A stretch of DNA of 45,656 bases from an uncultured Collinsella sp. (lineage in GTDB: Bacteria; Actinomycetota; Coriobacteriia; Coriobacteriales; Coriobacteriaceae). The stretch spans positions 1-45,656 of the forward strand of contig UQZH01000012.1 in the NCBI GenBank assembly GCA_900545445.1, in the 5' to 3' direction. Each line of letters begins with the position of its first letter. Within the stretch, counting starts at the first letter, position 1. Of this stretch, positions 31,623 through 39,733 are shown piece by piece. The notes under the pieces were generated by a model. That model made no database searches. It was not told the origin of the DNA and saw only the letters and a program-made list of their open reading frames with translations. Both the position numbers and the translations under genes were made by a program.

Positions 31623-32876
31623 ATGGCGCAGGAACACGATCTGTTTGATGACATTATCGAGATCAGCAAGGGTTTCGACTTTCTTAAAAACCCGCTTGGC
31701 GGTGTGACCGATGCACTCGATCCATCGGCGCCGCAATGGAATCCTGCCGACTACAAGGAGCGCCCGCGCGGCAACACCATTCCGTGTCTGGCCTGCAAAA
31801 ACGAAAAGAGCGGCTGCACCGCGTGCATGGATGTGTGCCCGGTCAACGCTATCGAGGTCGAGGAAGACTCCATCGAGATCCTTGACTCCTGTCGCAAGTG
31901 CGGCCTGTGCGCCGCTGTCTGTCCGACCGAGGCGATCATCTCGCCGCGCCTGGCGCCCAAAAACCTGTATGACGATATTGTCTCGGCGGCTACGAGCCAC
32001 GAGACCGCCTACGTCACCTGCACGCGCGCCCTCAAGCGCATGCCGCGCGAAAACGAGGTCGTCGTTGCCTGCGTGGGCGATATTACGGCTGAGACCTGGT
32101 TCTCGGTACTGGCGGACTATCCCAACGTGAGTGTGTACCTGCCGTTGGGCGTGTGCGATAAATGCCGCAACACCGGCGGTGAGGACATTCTGGGCGAGGC
32201 GATTGCGAAGGCCGAGGAGTGGTCCGGCACGGGTATGGGCCTGGAGGTCGACCCCAAGAGCCTCAAATGCCATAAGCGTCGCGAGTACGAGCGCAAGGAG
32301 TACATGGAAAAGATTGCCCGCACCACGGGCCTGACGGTGACCAAGCTCAATCCGGCGACGGCGGCGCTGGCCTCGGTGACGCAAAAGCTCAAGGCTCATC
32401 GCCATCAGATTACCCAGCTGGAGCGCACGCTCAACACCATGTGCGGCACCACGACGACCAAGCGTCGCCGTACGCTTACGCACGGGCGCCAACTGGTGCT
32501 CTCGACGTTGCAAAACCACCCCGAGCTTGCCCAGAACATGCAGGTGAGCACGCCGGAATGCGATTTTGACAAGTGCACGTCGTGCGGCGAGTGCGTCAAC
32601 GTGTGCCCCACGTTTGCCTGCGATTTGGTGGGAAGCGGTCGCTTTGCGTTGGAGTCGACGTATTGCTTGGGCTGCGGTGCCTGCGTCAAGGTGTGCCCCG
32701 AGCATGCGCTCAAGTTGGTTGAGCATGACGCGTCCAATCTGGTCGTCGTCGATCCCGAAGCCGAGGAAAAGGCCGCCCAGAAGGCGAAGGCTCACGAAGA
32801 AGCTGAGAAGGTCAAGGCCGAGGCAAAGGCCAAGCTGGACAAGATGCTCGACCAGGTGGAAAAGCTCGCGGACTAG
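31623..32876 (+). CDS. Multi-cluster 4Fe-4S protein
   Basis: 417 residues from ATG 31623 after AGGGAGG. An N-terminal ferredoxin module has Cys55, 58, 65, 68, 72 and Cys90, 93, 96, 100 (CLACKNEKSGCTACMDVCP and CRKCGLCAAVCP). The middle domain contains scattered Cys pairs (CDKCRN, KCHKRR) and resembles no named enzyme. A second 2[4Fe-4S] module near the C-terminus reads CTSCGECVNVCP and CLGCGACVKVCPEHAL. It ends with a charged coiled-coil of about 45 residues (EEKAAQKAKAHEEAEKVK). No signal peptide, so it is cytoplasmic. Likely an electron carrier or subunit of a redox complex, close to three NAD-linked dehydrogenases, but no partner is certain. Confidence 0.8.
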   Translation: MAQEHDLFDDIIEISKGFDFLKNPLGGVTDALDPSAPQWNPADYKERPRGNTIPCLACKNEKSGCTACMDVCPVNAIEVEEDSIEILDSCRKCGLCAAVCPTEAIISPRLAPKNLYDDIVSAATSHETAYVTCTRALKRMPRENEVVVACVGDITAETWFSVLADYPNVSVYLPLGVCDKCRNTGGEDILGEAIAKAEEWSGTGMGLEVDPKSLKCHKRREYERKEYMEKIARTTGLTVTKLNPATAALASVTQKLKAHRHQITQLERTLNTMCGTTTTKRRRTLTHGRQLVLSTLQNHPELAQNMQVSTPECDFDKCTSCGECVNVCPTFACDLVGSGRFALESTYCLGCGACVKVCPEHALKLVEHDASNLVVVDPEAEEKAAQKAKAHEEAEKVKAEAKAKLDKMLDQVEKLAD

Positions 32877-32990
32877 CCAGCGACCCCAATCTTTGCTTCA
32901 TTTGCGCCGTCGTGGTGTCCGGATTCGCCCGGATGCTGCGGCGGCGCTATACTTATGCAGTTTGAAGTACCTGTACCAAAAGGAGCTGTC

Positions 32991-34067
32991 GTGTCCCTTT
33001 CCATCGGTATCGTGGGCCTGCCCAACGTGGGCAAGTCGACGCTGTTCACCGCGCTTACCAAAAAGACCGGCCTTGCCGCCAACTACCCGTTTGCCACGAT
33101 CGACCCCAACGTGGGTATCGTCGATGTGCCCGATAGCCGCCTGCAAAAGCTCGCCGACATCGTCAACCCGGGTCGCATTGTGCCGGCGACGGTCGAGTTC
33201 GTCGACATCGCAGGTCTGGTGAAGGGCGCTAACGAGGGCGAGGGCCTGGGCAACCAGTTCCTGGCCAACATTCGCGAGACCGACGCCATCTGCGAGGTCG
33301 TGCGCTACTTTAAGGACCCCAACGTCATGCGTGAGGTGGGCCGCACGGGCGAGTTCGTCGATCCCGCCGGCGATGCCGACACCATCATGACCGAGCTCAT
33401 CCTGGCCGACATGGGCACGCTCGAGAAGCAGCTGCCTAAGCTCGAGAAGGAGGCCAAGCGCGACAAGGAGCTCATGCCCAAGTTCGAGGTTGCCAAGCGC
33501 CTGCTTGCCTGGCTCAACGAGGGCAAGCGCGCCGCATCCATGGAGATGACCGACGAGGAGCGTGCCGCCGCCAAGGGGCTGTTCCTGCTCACCATGAAGC
33601 CCATCCTGTATGTGGCCAACGTGGACGAGGATATGCTCAACGACGATCTGGCGCCCATCGATGGTGTCAAGCCGCTGCCCATCTGCGCCAAGATCGAGGC
33701 AGAGCTTTCCGAGCTCGATCCCGAGGACGCCGCCGACTACCTGGAGAGCCTGGGCCTGGAGCAGCCCGGCCTGGACGTGCTCGCTCAGGCTGCCTACAAG
33801 CTGCTCGGCCTGCAGTCGTTCTTTACGGCCGGCGAGATGGAGGTCAAGGCCTGGACGGTTCGTCAGGGCGCGACCGCCCCGCAGGCCGCTGGCGTCATCC
33901 ACACCGATTTTGAGCGCGGCTTTATTAAGGCCGAGGTCATTGGCTACGACGACTACATCGAGCTCGGCGGCGAGCAGGGCGCCAAGGCCGCCGGCAAGTT
34001 GCGTATTGAGGGCAAGGACTATGTCATGGCCGATGGCGACGTCGTGCACTTCCGCTTTAACGTGTAA
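32991..34067 (+). CDS. ychF: Redox-regulated ATPase/GTPase YchF (Obg-like)
   Basis: 358 residues. The P-loop GLPNVGKST (residues 8-16), NYPFATIDPNVG switch region, DIAGLVKGA and the altered base-recognition motif NVDE (instead of NKxD) are typical of YchF, which prefers ATP. The C-terminal TGS domain (FFTAGEMEVKAWTVRQGATAPQAAGVIHTDFERGFIKAEVI) is complete. GTG 32991 is chosen over an upstream ATG because AAAGGAG lies six bases ahead and the conserved start SLSIGIVGLPN follows. It associates with ribosomes and stress responses. A small membrane protein gene follows 11 bases later. Confidence 0.96.
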   Translation: MSLSIGIVGLPNVGKSTLFTALTKKTGLAANYPFATIDPNVGIVDVPDSRLQKLADIVNPGRIVPATVEFVDIAGLVKGANEGEGLGNQFLANIRETDAICEVVRYFKDPNVMREVGRTGEFVDPAGDADTIMTELILADMGTLEKQLPKLEKEAKRDKELMPKFEVAKRLLAWLNEGKRAASMEMTDEERAAAKGLFLLTMKPILYVANVDEDMLNDDLAPIDGVKPLPICAKIEAELSELDPEDAADYLESLGLEQPGLDVLAQAAYKLLGLQSFFTAGEMEVKAWTVRQGATAPQAAGVIHTDFERGFIKAEVIGYDDYIELGGEQGAKAAGKLRIEGKDYVMADGDVVHFRFNV

Positions 34068-34078
34068 GGACGACGCAT

Positions 34079-34462
34079 ATGTTCAAATATGGCAAAAAAG
34101 CTGGCTACATGGGTATTGCGCTGCTCGTACTTGCGGTGATTCCGCTGGTGGTCGCAGCGTGTGTTATCCCCAACATTGGCCCCGAGGTGGCAACGAAGTT
34201 TAACGCCGCCGGCGAGGTGACGCGCTGGGGTAAGAGCTACGAGCTGCTGGCACTGCCGGTACTCAATCTGCTGCTGAGCGTGGCGACGTACTTTACGGCG
34301 GGACGCCAAGCCAAGAACAATGACGACTCCGCCGCCATGGCGCGCATCGTGTGCGAGCGCTACCTGCGTAACGGTTGCATCACGGGTGTGTTCCTCAACG
34401 TGATCAACGTCTACTTTATGTATTCGGCGATTACCGGTATGGGCTTTGGCCTTGGTTTCTAG
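34079..34462 (+). CDS. Small DUF1648-like membrane protein
   Basis: 127 residues with three predicted membrane segments (about 10-31, 54-74 and 100-120). Between the first two is PNIGPEVATKFNAAGEVTRWGKSYELLALPVLNLLL, the DUF1648 pattern known from SdpI-type immunity and transport-like proteins (P-x-H/K-F-x-x-x-G). It starts 11 bases after ychF and is probably co-transcribed with it. The full SdpI protein is larger, so this is a single-domain version. Function unknown. Confidence 0.75.
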   Translation: MFKYGKKAGYMGIALLVLAVIPLVVAACVIPNIGPEVATKFNAAGEVTRWGKSYELLALPVLNLLLSVATYFTAGRQAKNNDDSAAMARIVCERYLRNGCITGVFLNVINVYFMYSAITGMGFGLGF

Positions 34463-34471
34463 CTTGTCCTT

Positions 34472-34861
34472 TTAGGCAACGAGCCTGCACATATATTCAA
34501 TGGCTGCTGCGAGGCCGCCGCTCGATCGTGGTTTAAAGACCATATCGGCGGCGGTCTCGTTTTCGTATCCGGCGCCACGAAGGGCGAGTGCGATGCCGGC
34601 TTCTAAAAGGAGCGGCAGGCCGCGTTGGCTGGTTGCGATTACGGCAGCCTGATTGAGTGGGCAGCTGTGCGTTTGGCATTGAACAGCAAGTTCACCTTGC
34701 GTCGGGCAAGGGAGCAGAACGGTGGCGACGCGACTTGATAGCAATGCAAATGCTGTGCGCTCATCGGGCGAAAGGCATTCTGCTTCAACGACGACGAGCT
34801 TGGGCGGTGCGCTGTTTGTGCGAGGCGTGGCTCGGTACATGCGGACCGAAGAACCCGACAT
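34472..34861 (-). CDS. Hypothetical 129-residue protein, divergent from an HTH gene
   Basis: Not recognised. ATG 34861 is chosen for AGGAG six bases upstream on the minus strand. The protein has an alternating strand-helix look (KLVVVEAECLSPDERTAFALLSS, VATVLLPCPTQGELAV, AVIATSQRGLPLLLEAGIALALRGAGYENE), suggesting a small Rossmann-like fold of about 110 residues. No membrane segment. It is transcribed away from a small XRE regulator across a perfect 24-bp palindrome (34885-34908), so it is probably under its control. The stop lies nine bases from the end of the convergent DUF1648 gene with no terminator between. Confidence 0.6.
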   Translation of the reverse strand: MSGSSVRMYRATPRTNSAPPKLVVVEAECLSPDERTAFALLSSRVATVLLPCPTQGELAVQCQTHSCPLNQAAVIATSQRGLPLLLEAGIALALRGAGYENETAADMVFKPRSSGGLAAAIEYMCRLVA

Positions 34862-34884
34862 AGAAAACTCCTGTGTATTCGGCA

Positions 34885-34908
34885 AAACGTAAACTATAGT
34901 TTACGTTT
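34885..34908. promoter_or_regulatory. Perfect 24-bp palindromic operator
   Basis: AAACGTAAACTA (34885-34896) followed by its exact complement TAGTTTACGTTT (34897-34908), between a divergent gene pair of which one encodes an XRE regulator. Likely that regulator's binding site. Confidence 0.65.
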
Positions 34909-34937
34909 ATGTTCGGCTCCATTTCAAACTCGGCTGC

Positions 34938-35156
34938 ATGGACGAACGTGCGAAACAGATTCTTGGCAGGCGGGTCGAAGAGACACGCAGGGACCTTGGT
35001 ATCTCCAAGGTTGTTTTTTGTGTGGCGACAGGAATTAGCCGACCCTACCTCGACCGAATCGAAGATGGGACGGCAAATTTCACGCTCAAGGTTCTATTTA
35101 AGATCGCACCCGCACTCGGCATGACGGTGTCAGAACTTCTCGAGGGTATCGAATAG
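34938..35156 (+). CDS. Small XRE-family HTH regulator
   Basis: 72 residues making up a single helix-turn-helix domain: ERAKQILGRRVEETRRDLGISKVVFCVATGISRPYLDRIEDGTANFTLKVLFKIAPALGMTVSELL is the full XRE layout. It resembles antitoxin-type or SinR-like repressors with no extra effector domain. ATG 34938 lacks a strong ribosome binding site. It should bind the palindrome 30 bases upstream and control itself and the divergent gene at 34472. Confidence 0.85.
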   Translation: MDERAKQILGRRVEETRRDLGISKVVFCVATGISRPYLDRIEDGTANFTLKVLFKIAPALGMTVSELLEGIE

Positions 35157-35477
35157 GGCGTTCCCCCGCTGTATTTGACGCTCTTTGGGCGGGTCCCCCT
35201 GGTTGCGATGTGCAAAATCGCGAGTATTCAGCACCAGTTCGGCCGTAGATGGTAGCTCGAGCGGCTGGCTTTGCCTTTTTGACAGTAGTTAATCCACACG
35301 CTTAATGCAAATGTGGAATAAATATTTACTAGACGGCCTCTTCGCCCTAAAAGTTCGTCTAACAATCGGCCGATTCTATGTCTCCGGCGGAGAAATTGCA
35401 GAATACTCCGATTTTTGCACGGCCCGAGGGGGACCACCTGTCGTTTGAGGCTGCGATAAGTGGAACTGCCTTAGGGA
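35157..35477. other. Gene-free AT-richer stretch
   Basis: No coding frame or RNA gene is seen. A short inverted repeat TCCACA/TGTGGA (35293-35317) lies in a locally AT-rich segment. Composition is lower in GC than the flanks. Confidence 0.35.
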
Positions 35478-36491
35478 TTACGCCATCGGGATGCGGTCGT
35501 GGTTGACTTGGCTGTAGAACAGGCGCTGGATCTCGGCCGCATCGCGTGACTGGCCGAGTGCCCACATGGTCTTGGCCACGAGCGTCTCGGTGGTCATGTC
35601 GTCGCCGCGCAGAATGCCCGGATGATCGGCGTAAGCACGGCCGACCTCATAAACGCCCAGATCGAGGCCCTCTTCGGGGACCTGCGTGGTCATAACGACG
35701 GTGCGACCCGAATCGACCCAGCGGAAAATTGCCTCTTGGAACGACTCGCCCGACTCGCCAAACTCGGGGATACCGCCAATGCCAAAGGTCTCCAGAATCA
35801 CGGCGTCGTAGCTGTCGGCAAGGGCGTCGAGGATGCCCGGGTTCACGCCGGGCGTAAGCTTGAGTACAAATACGCGCGGGTCGATGCTGTCGTAGAAACG
35901 CACCGGGTTTTCGCCCAGATGAGTGCCGTGGAGCCCGTTGCGCACGATGCGGTCGTTGCGGATGTAGGCAATGGGCGGATAGTTGACGCTAATGAATGCG
36001 TTAAAGCTCATGGTGCGCTGCTTGCGGGCGCGCGTGCCGGCAATGGCTACGCCGCCAAACACGATCGAGACGTCGTGCGAATGCTCGTCGAGCGCATAGA
36101 GCAGGCTCTGGTACAGATTGAGCTTGGCATCGGTAAAGGGATTGCCCATGGGCTTTTGCGAGCCGGTGAGCACGATGGGCTTGGGGCTGTCCTGAATCAG
36201 ATAGGAAAGCGCCGCCGCGGTGTAGCTCATGGTGTCGGTGCCGTGCAGGACCACAAACCCGTCGTGGTCGGCATAGCCCTCGACGATGACGTCGCGGATA
36301 CGCATCCAGTCGCTCGGGCGCATATTGGTGCTGTCGATGTTCATGGGCTGCACCACGTCGAGCTCGCAGAGGTCCGAGATCTCGGGGACGCTCTGGGCGA
36401 GCTCCTCACCGGTCAGGGCGGGGGAGAGGCCGTTGCCGTCCTCGGTCGATGCGATGGTGCCGCCCGTGGCGATGAGAAGGATGCGCTTCAT
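35478..36491 (-). CDS. ansA: Type I L-asparaginase
   Basis: 337 residues. It hydrolyses L-asparagine to aspartate and ammonia. First nucleophile Thr12 in ATGGTIAST; second triad in VVLHGTDTMSYTA (Thr85, Asp86); the catalytic Lys is expected in LTGSQKPMG. There is no signal peptide, so it is the cytoplasmic type I enzyme. ATG 36491 is set by the conserved start MKRILLIATGGT and an AGGAA upstream; frame upstream of it is not conserved in type. Transcribed divergently from guaA. Confidence 0.94.
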   Translation of the reverse strand: MKRILLIATGGTIASTEDGNGLSPALTGEELAQSVPEISDLCELDVVQPMNIDSTNMRPSDWMRIRDVIVEGYADHDGFVVLHGTDTMSYTAAALSYLIQDSPKPIVLTGSQKPMGNPFTDAKLNLYQSLLYALDEHSHDVSIVFGGVAIAGTRARKQRTMSFNAFISVNYPPIAYIRNDRIVRNGLHGTHLGENPVRFYDSIDPRVFVLKLTPGVNPGILDALADSYDAVILETFGIGGIPEFGESGESFQEAIFRWVDSGRTVVMTTQVPEEGLDLGVYEVGRAYADHPGILRGDDMTTETLVAKTMWALGQSRDAAEIQRLFYSQVNHDRIPMA

Positions 36492-36758
36492 GCTGGTATT
36501 CCTATCGTATTTGCCGCCGCAAGGGCGGAGTCGTTCGGCAGTATTGTGGCACAGGGCGTCCAATGTTCAAACGTATTACATCATCTGCAACGTCTGGTAA
36601 CACTTCAATTGCCGTCAAATAGGGGCCCAGGTCGTGCGTTTGCCGTGCGCTGATGGCTGTGAGGGACGAGAAACCCCATATAACGTGTACACTATGAAAG
36701 TTACTTTGTTCATTCGCGCGGGCGGGCACCGGCTCCCCGCCAACAAGAGGGGGATACC

Positions 36759-38357
36759 ATGGATCAACATGCTTCCGCAAAGGTCCTCGTACTCGACTTT
36801 GGTGCGCAGTACGGTCAGCTCATTGCCCGTCGCGTCCGCGACCTCAACGTGTATTCCGAGATCGTTCCCTGCGACATCTCGGCCGACGAGATTCGCGAGA
36901 TGAACGCCTCTGCGCTCATCCTTTCCGGCGGCCCGGCCTCCGTGTACGCCGAGGACGCTCCGTCCATCGACCCCGCCATCTTTGACCTGGGTCTTCCCGT
37001 CTTGGGCTTCTGCTACGGCCATCAGATCACGGCCGTGACGCTCGGCGGCAAGGTCGGCCACTCCGAGGTGGGCGAGTACGGCCGCGCTACCATCACGCGC
37101 ACGGCGGACGCCAAGCTCTTTAACTCCACGCCCATGGAGCAGACCGTTTGGATGAGCCACCGCGACGCCGTTTCCGAGGTGCCCGAGGGCTTTACCGTTA
37201 CCGCTAGCACCGACGTGTGTCCGGTTGCCGCCATGGAGTGCGTCGAGCGCAAGATCTTTACCACGCAGTTCCACCCCGAGGTCAAGCATTCCGAGTATGG
37301 TCAGCAGCTGCTGAGTAACTTCCTGTTTGAGATCTGCGGCCTGGAACCCAACTGGACCATGGACAACCTGGCCGAGACCATGACGGCAGACTTTCGCGAG
37401 AAGGTCGGCGACGACCGCGTGATTCTGGCCCTGTCCGGCGGCGTTGACTCCTCCGTCGTGGCTGCCCTGGGCGCCCGTGCCGTGGGCAAGCAGATGACCT
37501 GCGTGTTCATCAACCACGGTCTGCTGCGCAAGGGCGAGCCCGAGCAGGTGGAGGAGGTCTTCACCAAGCAGTTCGACGTCGACTTTATCCACGTCCACGC
37601 CGAGGACCGCTACGCCGAGCTTCTGGCCGGCGTGACCGAGCCCGAGGAGAAGCGCCGCATCATCGGCACGCAGTTCTGGAAAGAGTTCTTCGCCGTGGCC
37701 CAGCAGCTCGAGACCGATGGCAAGCCGGTTAAGTACCTGGCCCAGGGCACCATCTACCCCGACATCATCGAGTCCGGCGCTCGCAAGACGGGCGGTAAGA
37801 CGGCCACCATCAAGAGCCACCACAACCTGATTCCGTTCCCCGAGGGCGTGCACTTCGACCTCATTGAGCCGCTCGATCACTTCTTTAAGGACGAAGTCCG
37901 CGCACTTGGTCTGGCGCTCGGCCTGCCGGGTCACATCGTGTTCCGTCAGCCTTTCCCGGGCCCGGGTCTGGCCATCCGCATCATCGGCGCGGTCGACAAG
38001 GAGAAGCTCGAGATCCTCAAGAACGCCGATGCCATCGTGCGCGAGGAGCTCGACGCCTACAACCAGCGTCTGTTTGAGCAGACCGGCGAGCGCAACTCCG
38101 AGCACAGCTGCTGGCAGTACTTTGCGGTCCTGCCTGACATCAAGTCCGTCGGCGTTATGGGCGACGAGCGCACCTATCAGCGCCCGATCATCCTGCGTGC
38201 CGTCGAGTCCAGCGATGCCATGACCGCCGACTGGGCCAAGCTGCCCTACGACGTGCTGGCCCGTATCTCCGGCCGCATCGTTGCCGAGGTTCCCGGCGCC
38301 AACCGCGTGTGCTACGACATCACGTCCAAGCCGCCTGCGACGATCGAGTGGGAGTAG
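36759..38357 (+). CDS. guaA: GMP synthase (glutamine-hydrolysing)
   Basis: 532 residues. Converts XMP to GMP with glutamine and ATP. N-terminal glutaminase with nucleophile Cys85 (GFCYGHQ) and His/Glu in TTQFHPEVKHS; ATP pyrophosphatase P-loop LALSGGVDSSVVAA near residue 225; C-terminal dimerisation domain ending RVCYDITSKPPATIEWE. ATG 36759 follows AGAGGGGGA. The 3' end of guaA is a known target for integrative elements in other bacteria; an element starts about 600 bases downstream. The gene itself is intact. Confidence 0.97.
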   Translation: MDQHASAKVLVLDFGAQYGQLIARRVRDLNVYSEIVPCDISADEIREMNASALILSGGPASVYAEDAPSIDPAIFDLGLPVLGFCYGHQITAVTLGGKVGHSEVGEYGRATITRTADAKLFNSTPMEQTVWMSHRDAVSEVPEGFTVTASTDVCPVAAMECVERKIFTTQFHPEVKHSEYGQQLLSNFLFEICGLEPNWTMDNLAETMTADFREKVGDDRVILALSGGVDSSVVAALGARAVGKQMTCVFINHGLLRKGEPEQVEEVFTKQFDVDFIHVHAEDRYAELLAGVTEPEEKRRIIGTQFWKEFFAVAQQLETDGKPVKYLAQGTIYPDIIESGARKTGGKTATIKSHHNLIPFPEGVHFDLIEPLDHFFKDEVRALGLALGLPGHIVFRQPFPGPGLAIRIIGAVDKEKLEILKNADAIVREELDAYNQRLFEQTGERNSEHSCWQYFAVLPDIKSVGVMGDERTYQRPIILRAVESSDAMTADWAKLPYDVLARISGRIVAEVPGANRVCYDITSKPPATIEWE

Positions 38358-38472
38358 GCTGATAGGGTTCTGACCTGCACTTTTGAGTGCCGCACTGTGC
38401 CGCTGAGTTTCGTTTCGTACGAGAGTCATGGCAAAGCCGTCAGCGACGGCGGTGAGTAAATACGGTAATCTG

Positions 38473-38506
38473 GCCTCCGTTCCCGCGTTGGGACGGAGGC
38501 TTTTTC
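38473..38506 (+). terminator. Terminator after guaA
   Basis: GCCTCCG (38473-38479) pairs with CGGAGGC (38494-38500) with further internal pairing (TCCC/GGGA), followed by TTTTTC. Confidence 0.8.
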
Positions 38507-38513
38507 TTTGCCG

Positions 38514-38887
38514 TTTTACTCCCTTTCACCTGCGATTTCGCGATTTACTCCCCGTATTTCAAGATGGCAAAGTACGAGGCGGTATTCGGAGGAACGGGAG
38601 TAAAGATTTATCCCGAATGAGTAGACGCGCGATTTTTGTCCCCGAGAACGAAACGAGGCCGTTTCGGGGCCCGTGAAACTCAAATCGAACTCAACGGGCG
38701 TTTTTACGGTCTCCGTACGGCGTTTCCCCAGGTGGTTAATGGGGAGTAAAGAATCTCGCCGCCTCAATGAAAACGGGAGTAATCAGGGGAAATGCCGCAG
38801 TGTACTGCCGTGTGCCGCCATGTAAGCCACCGCGTCATTTACTCCCCGTTTACGCTTGAAATGCCTTTGCATGCAATGGGGAGTAAA
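38514..38887. repeat. Seven GGGAGTAAA motifs between guaA and the element's repressor
   Basis: GGGAGTAA(A) or its complement occurs at 38514-38524 (variant), 38544-38553, 38596-38604, 38741-38750, 38774-38782, 38838-38847 and 38878-38887. The last pair forms a perfect 10-bp inverted repeat TTTACTCCCC / GGGGAGTAAA about 30 bases apart. No gene is seen in 38358-38974. Confidence 0.65.
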
Positions 38888-38974
38888 AACTCAGCTTACG
38901 CAGGTGCGAGCGGAGCTCACCGCCTAGCCTGGCGTCCTGATTCGGTTGCGTTGATTGCGAAATGCGGGGAGCTG

Positions 38975-39388
38975 CTACAGCGAGGCTTTCCAGTCCTCGT
39001 ACTCGGCGGCGTCGATCTCGCCGTTCTCGAGCCGTGCGCGCTTCTCGGCCCACAGCTGGATCGCCATCGCCGCTTTGGGCGCGTGAGGCGCCTTGGGGTT
39101 CAGGGAGAGCCCCGTGCCGTCGGCTGCGGGCACGATGCCGAATGAGTCCTCGAGCCGCACGAGCAGCGATATGAGGTCGCCCGCGGTTTCGACGCCGTAA
39201 TCCTTGAGGGCGTTGACGGATACGCCTAGTGCTGCGGCGATGGATTCGAGCAGCTCGGGCTTCACGGCGCGGATGCCGCTCTCGTAGTGGCGCACGGCCC
39301 CCTCGGTCAGGCCGACCGCCTCGGCAAGCTGCGCTTGCGTCATGCCGCGCGACTTGCGGTACCGCCTTATGTTCTCGCCTACGGACAT
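38975..39388 (-). CDS. XRE-family repressor of the integrative element
   Basis: 137 residues. N-terminal HTH MSVGENIRRYRKSRGMTQAQLAEAVGLTEGAVRHYESGIRAVKPELLESIAAALGVSVNAL is complete, with a C-terminal helical part of unknown role (LENGEIDAAEYEDWKASL). ATG 39388 is chosen for AGGAGGA upstream on the minus strand. It is divergent from the excisionase-like gene, with three GTAC-N6-GTACG sites and a promoter between them, so it most likely represses excision and integrase genes. Confidence 0.85.
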   Translation of the reverse strand: MSVGENIRRYRKSRGMTQAQLAEAVGLTEGAVRHYESGIRAVKPELLESIAAALGVSVNALKDYGVETAGDLISLLVRLEDSFGIVPAADGTGLSLNPKAPHAPKAAMAIQLWAEKRARLENGEIDAAEYEDWKASL

Positions 39389-39430
39389 GCGCCCTCCTCC
39401 TGGAATTACGTACCCGCACATCTTACCAGC

Positions 39431-39509
39431 GTACGCAAATGTACGCAATTCTATTGACAGTACAGATATGTACGTTTACTCTGAATCTGTAAACCGTACG
39501 TATCTGTAC
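39431..39509. promoter_or_regulatory. Three operator sites and promoter between repressor and excisionase genes
   Basis: GTAC-N6-GTACG occurs at 39431-39445 and 39460-39474 and, inverted, at 39495-39509. The promoter TTGACA (39454-39459), 17-base spacer, TACTCT (39477-39482) has the middle site exactly between its -35 and -10 boxes, ideal for repression. Confidence 0.7.
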
Positions 39510-39528
39510 GCTAATGACAGGAGGAGCC

Positions 39529-39732
39529 ATGGACGAGAAGGTGGCGAAGACGCCGAGACCGCACATGCTGGATGCGGACGAGGTTGCGGAGCTGCTGAGG
39601 ATCAAGAAAGGCAGCGCCTACGAGGTGATCAGGAAGATAAACGCCGAGCAGGAGGCGCGCGGGCGCGTGGTTATCCGCGGGCGCGTTCGAAGTGACGTCT
39701 TCGACGCCCTGTACTTCCCGGAGGTGGACTGA
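39529..39732 (+). CDS. Excisionase-like small HTH protein
   Basis: 67 residues. MLDADEVAELLRIKKGSAYEVIRKINAEQEARGRVVIRGRVRSDVFDALYF is the helix-turn-helix and wing of the Xis/MerR-like excisionase group. ATG 39529 is selected because AGGAGG precedes it; the ATG at 39514 lies inside that site. It overlaps no gene and ends one base before the integrase start. Such proteins direct integrase towards excision. Confidence 0.8.
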   Translation: MDEKVAKTPRPHMLDADEVAELLRIKKGSAYEVIRKINAEQEARGRVVIRGRVRSDVFDALYFPEVD

Positions 39733-39733
39733 C

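Noticed and set aside
36615..38429. A 604-codon open frame antisense to guaA
   Set aside because: Shadow of guaA; low-complexity His/Gly/Leu/Asp composition and no domain.
38514..38887. CRISPR array at the GGGAGTAAA repeats
   Set aside because: Repeats are only 9-10 bases, irregularly spaced and in both orientations, with no cas genes.
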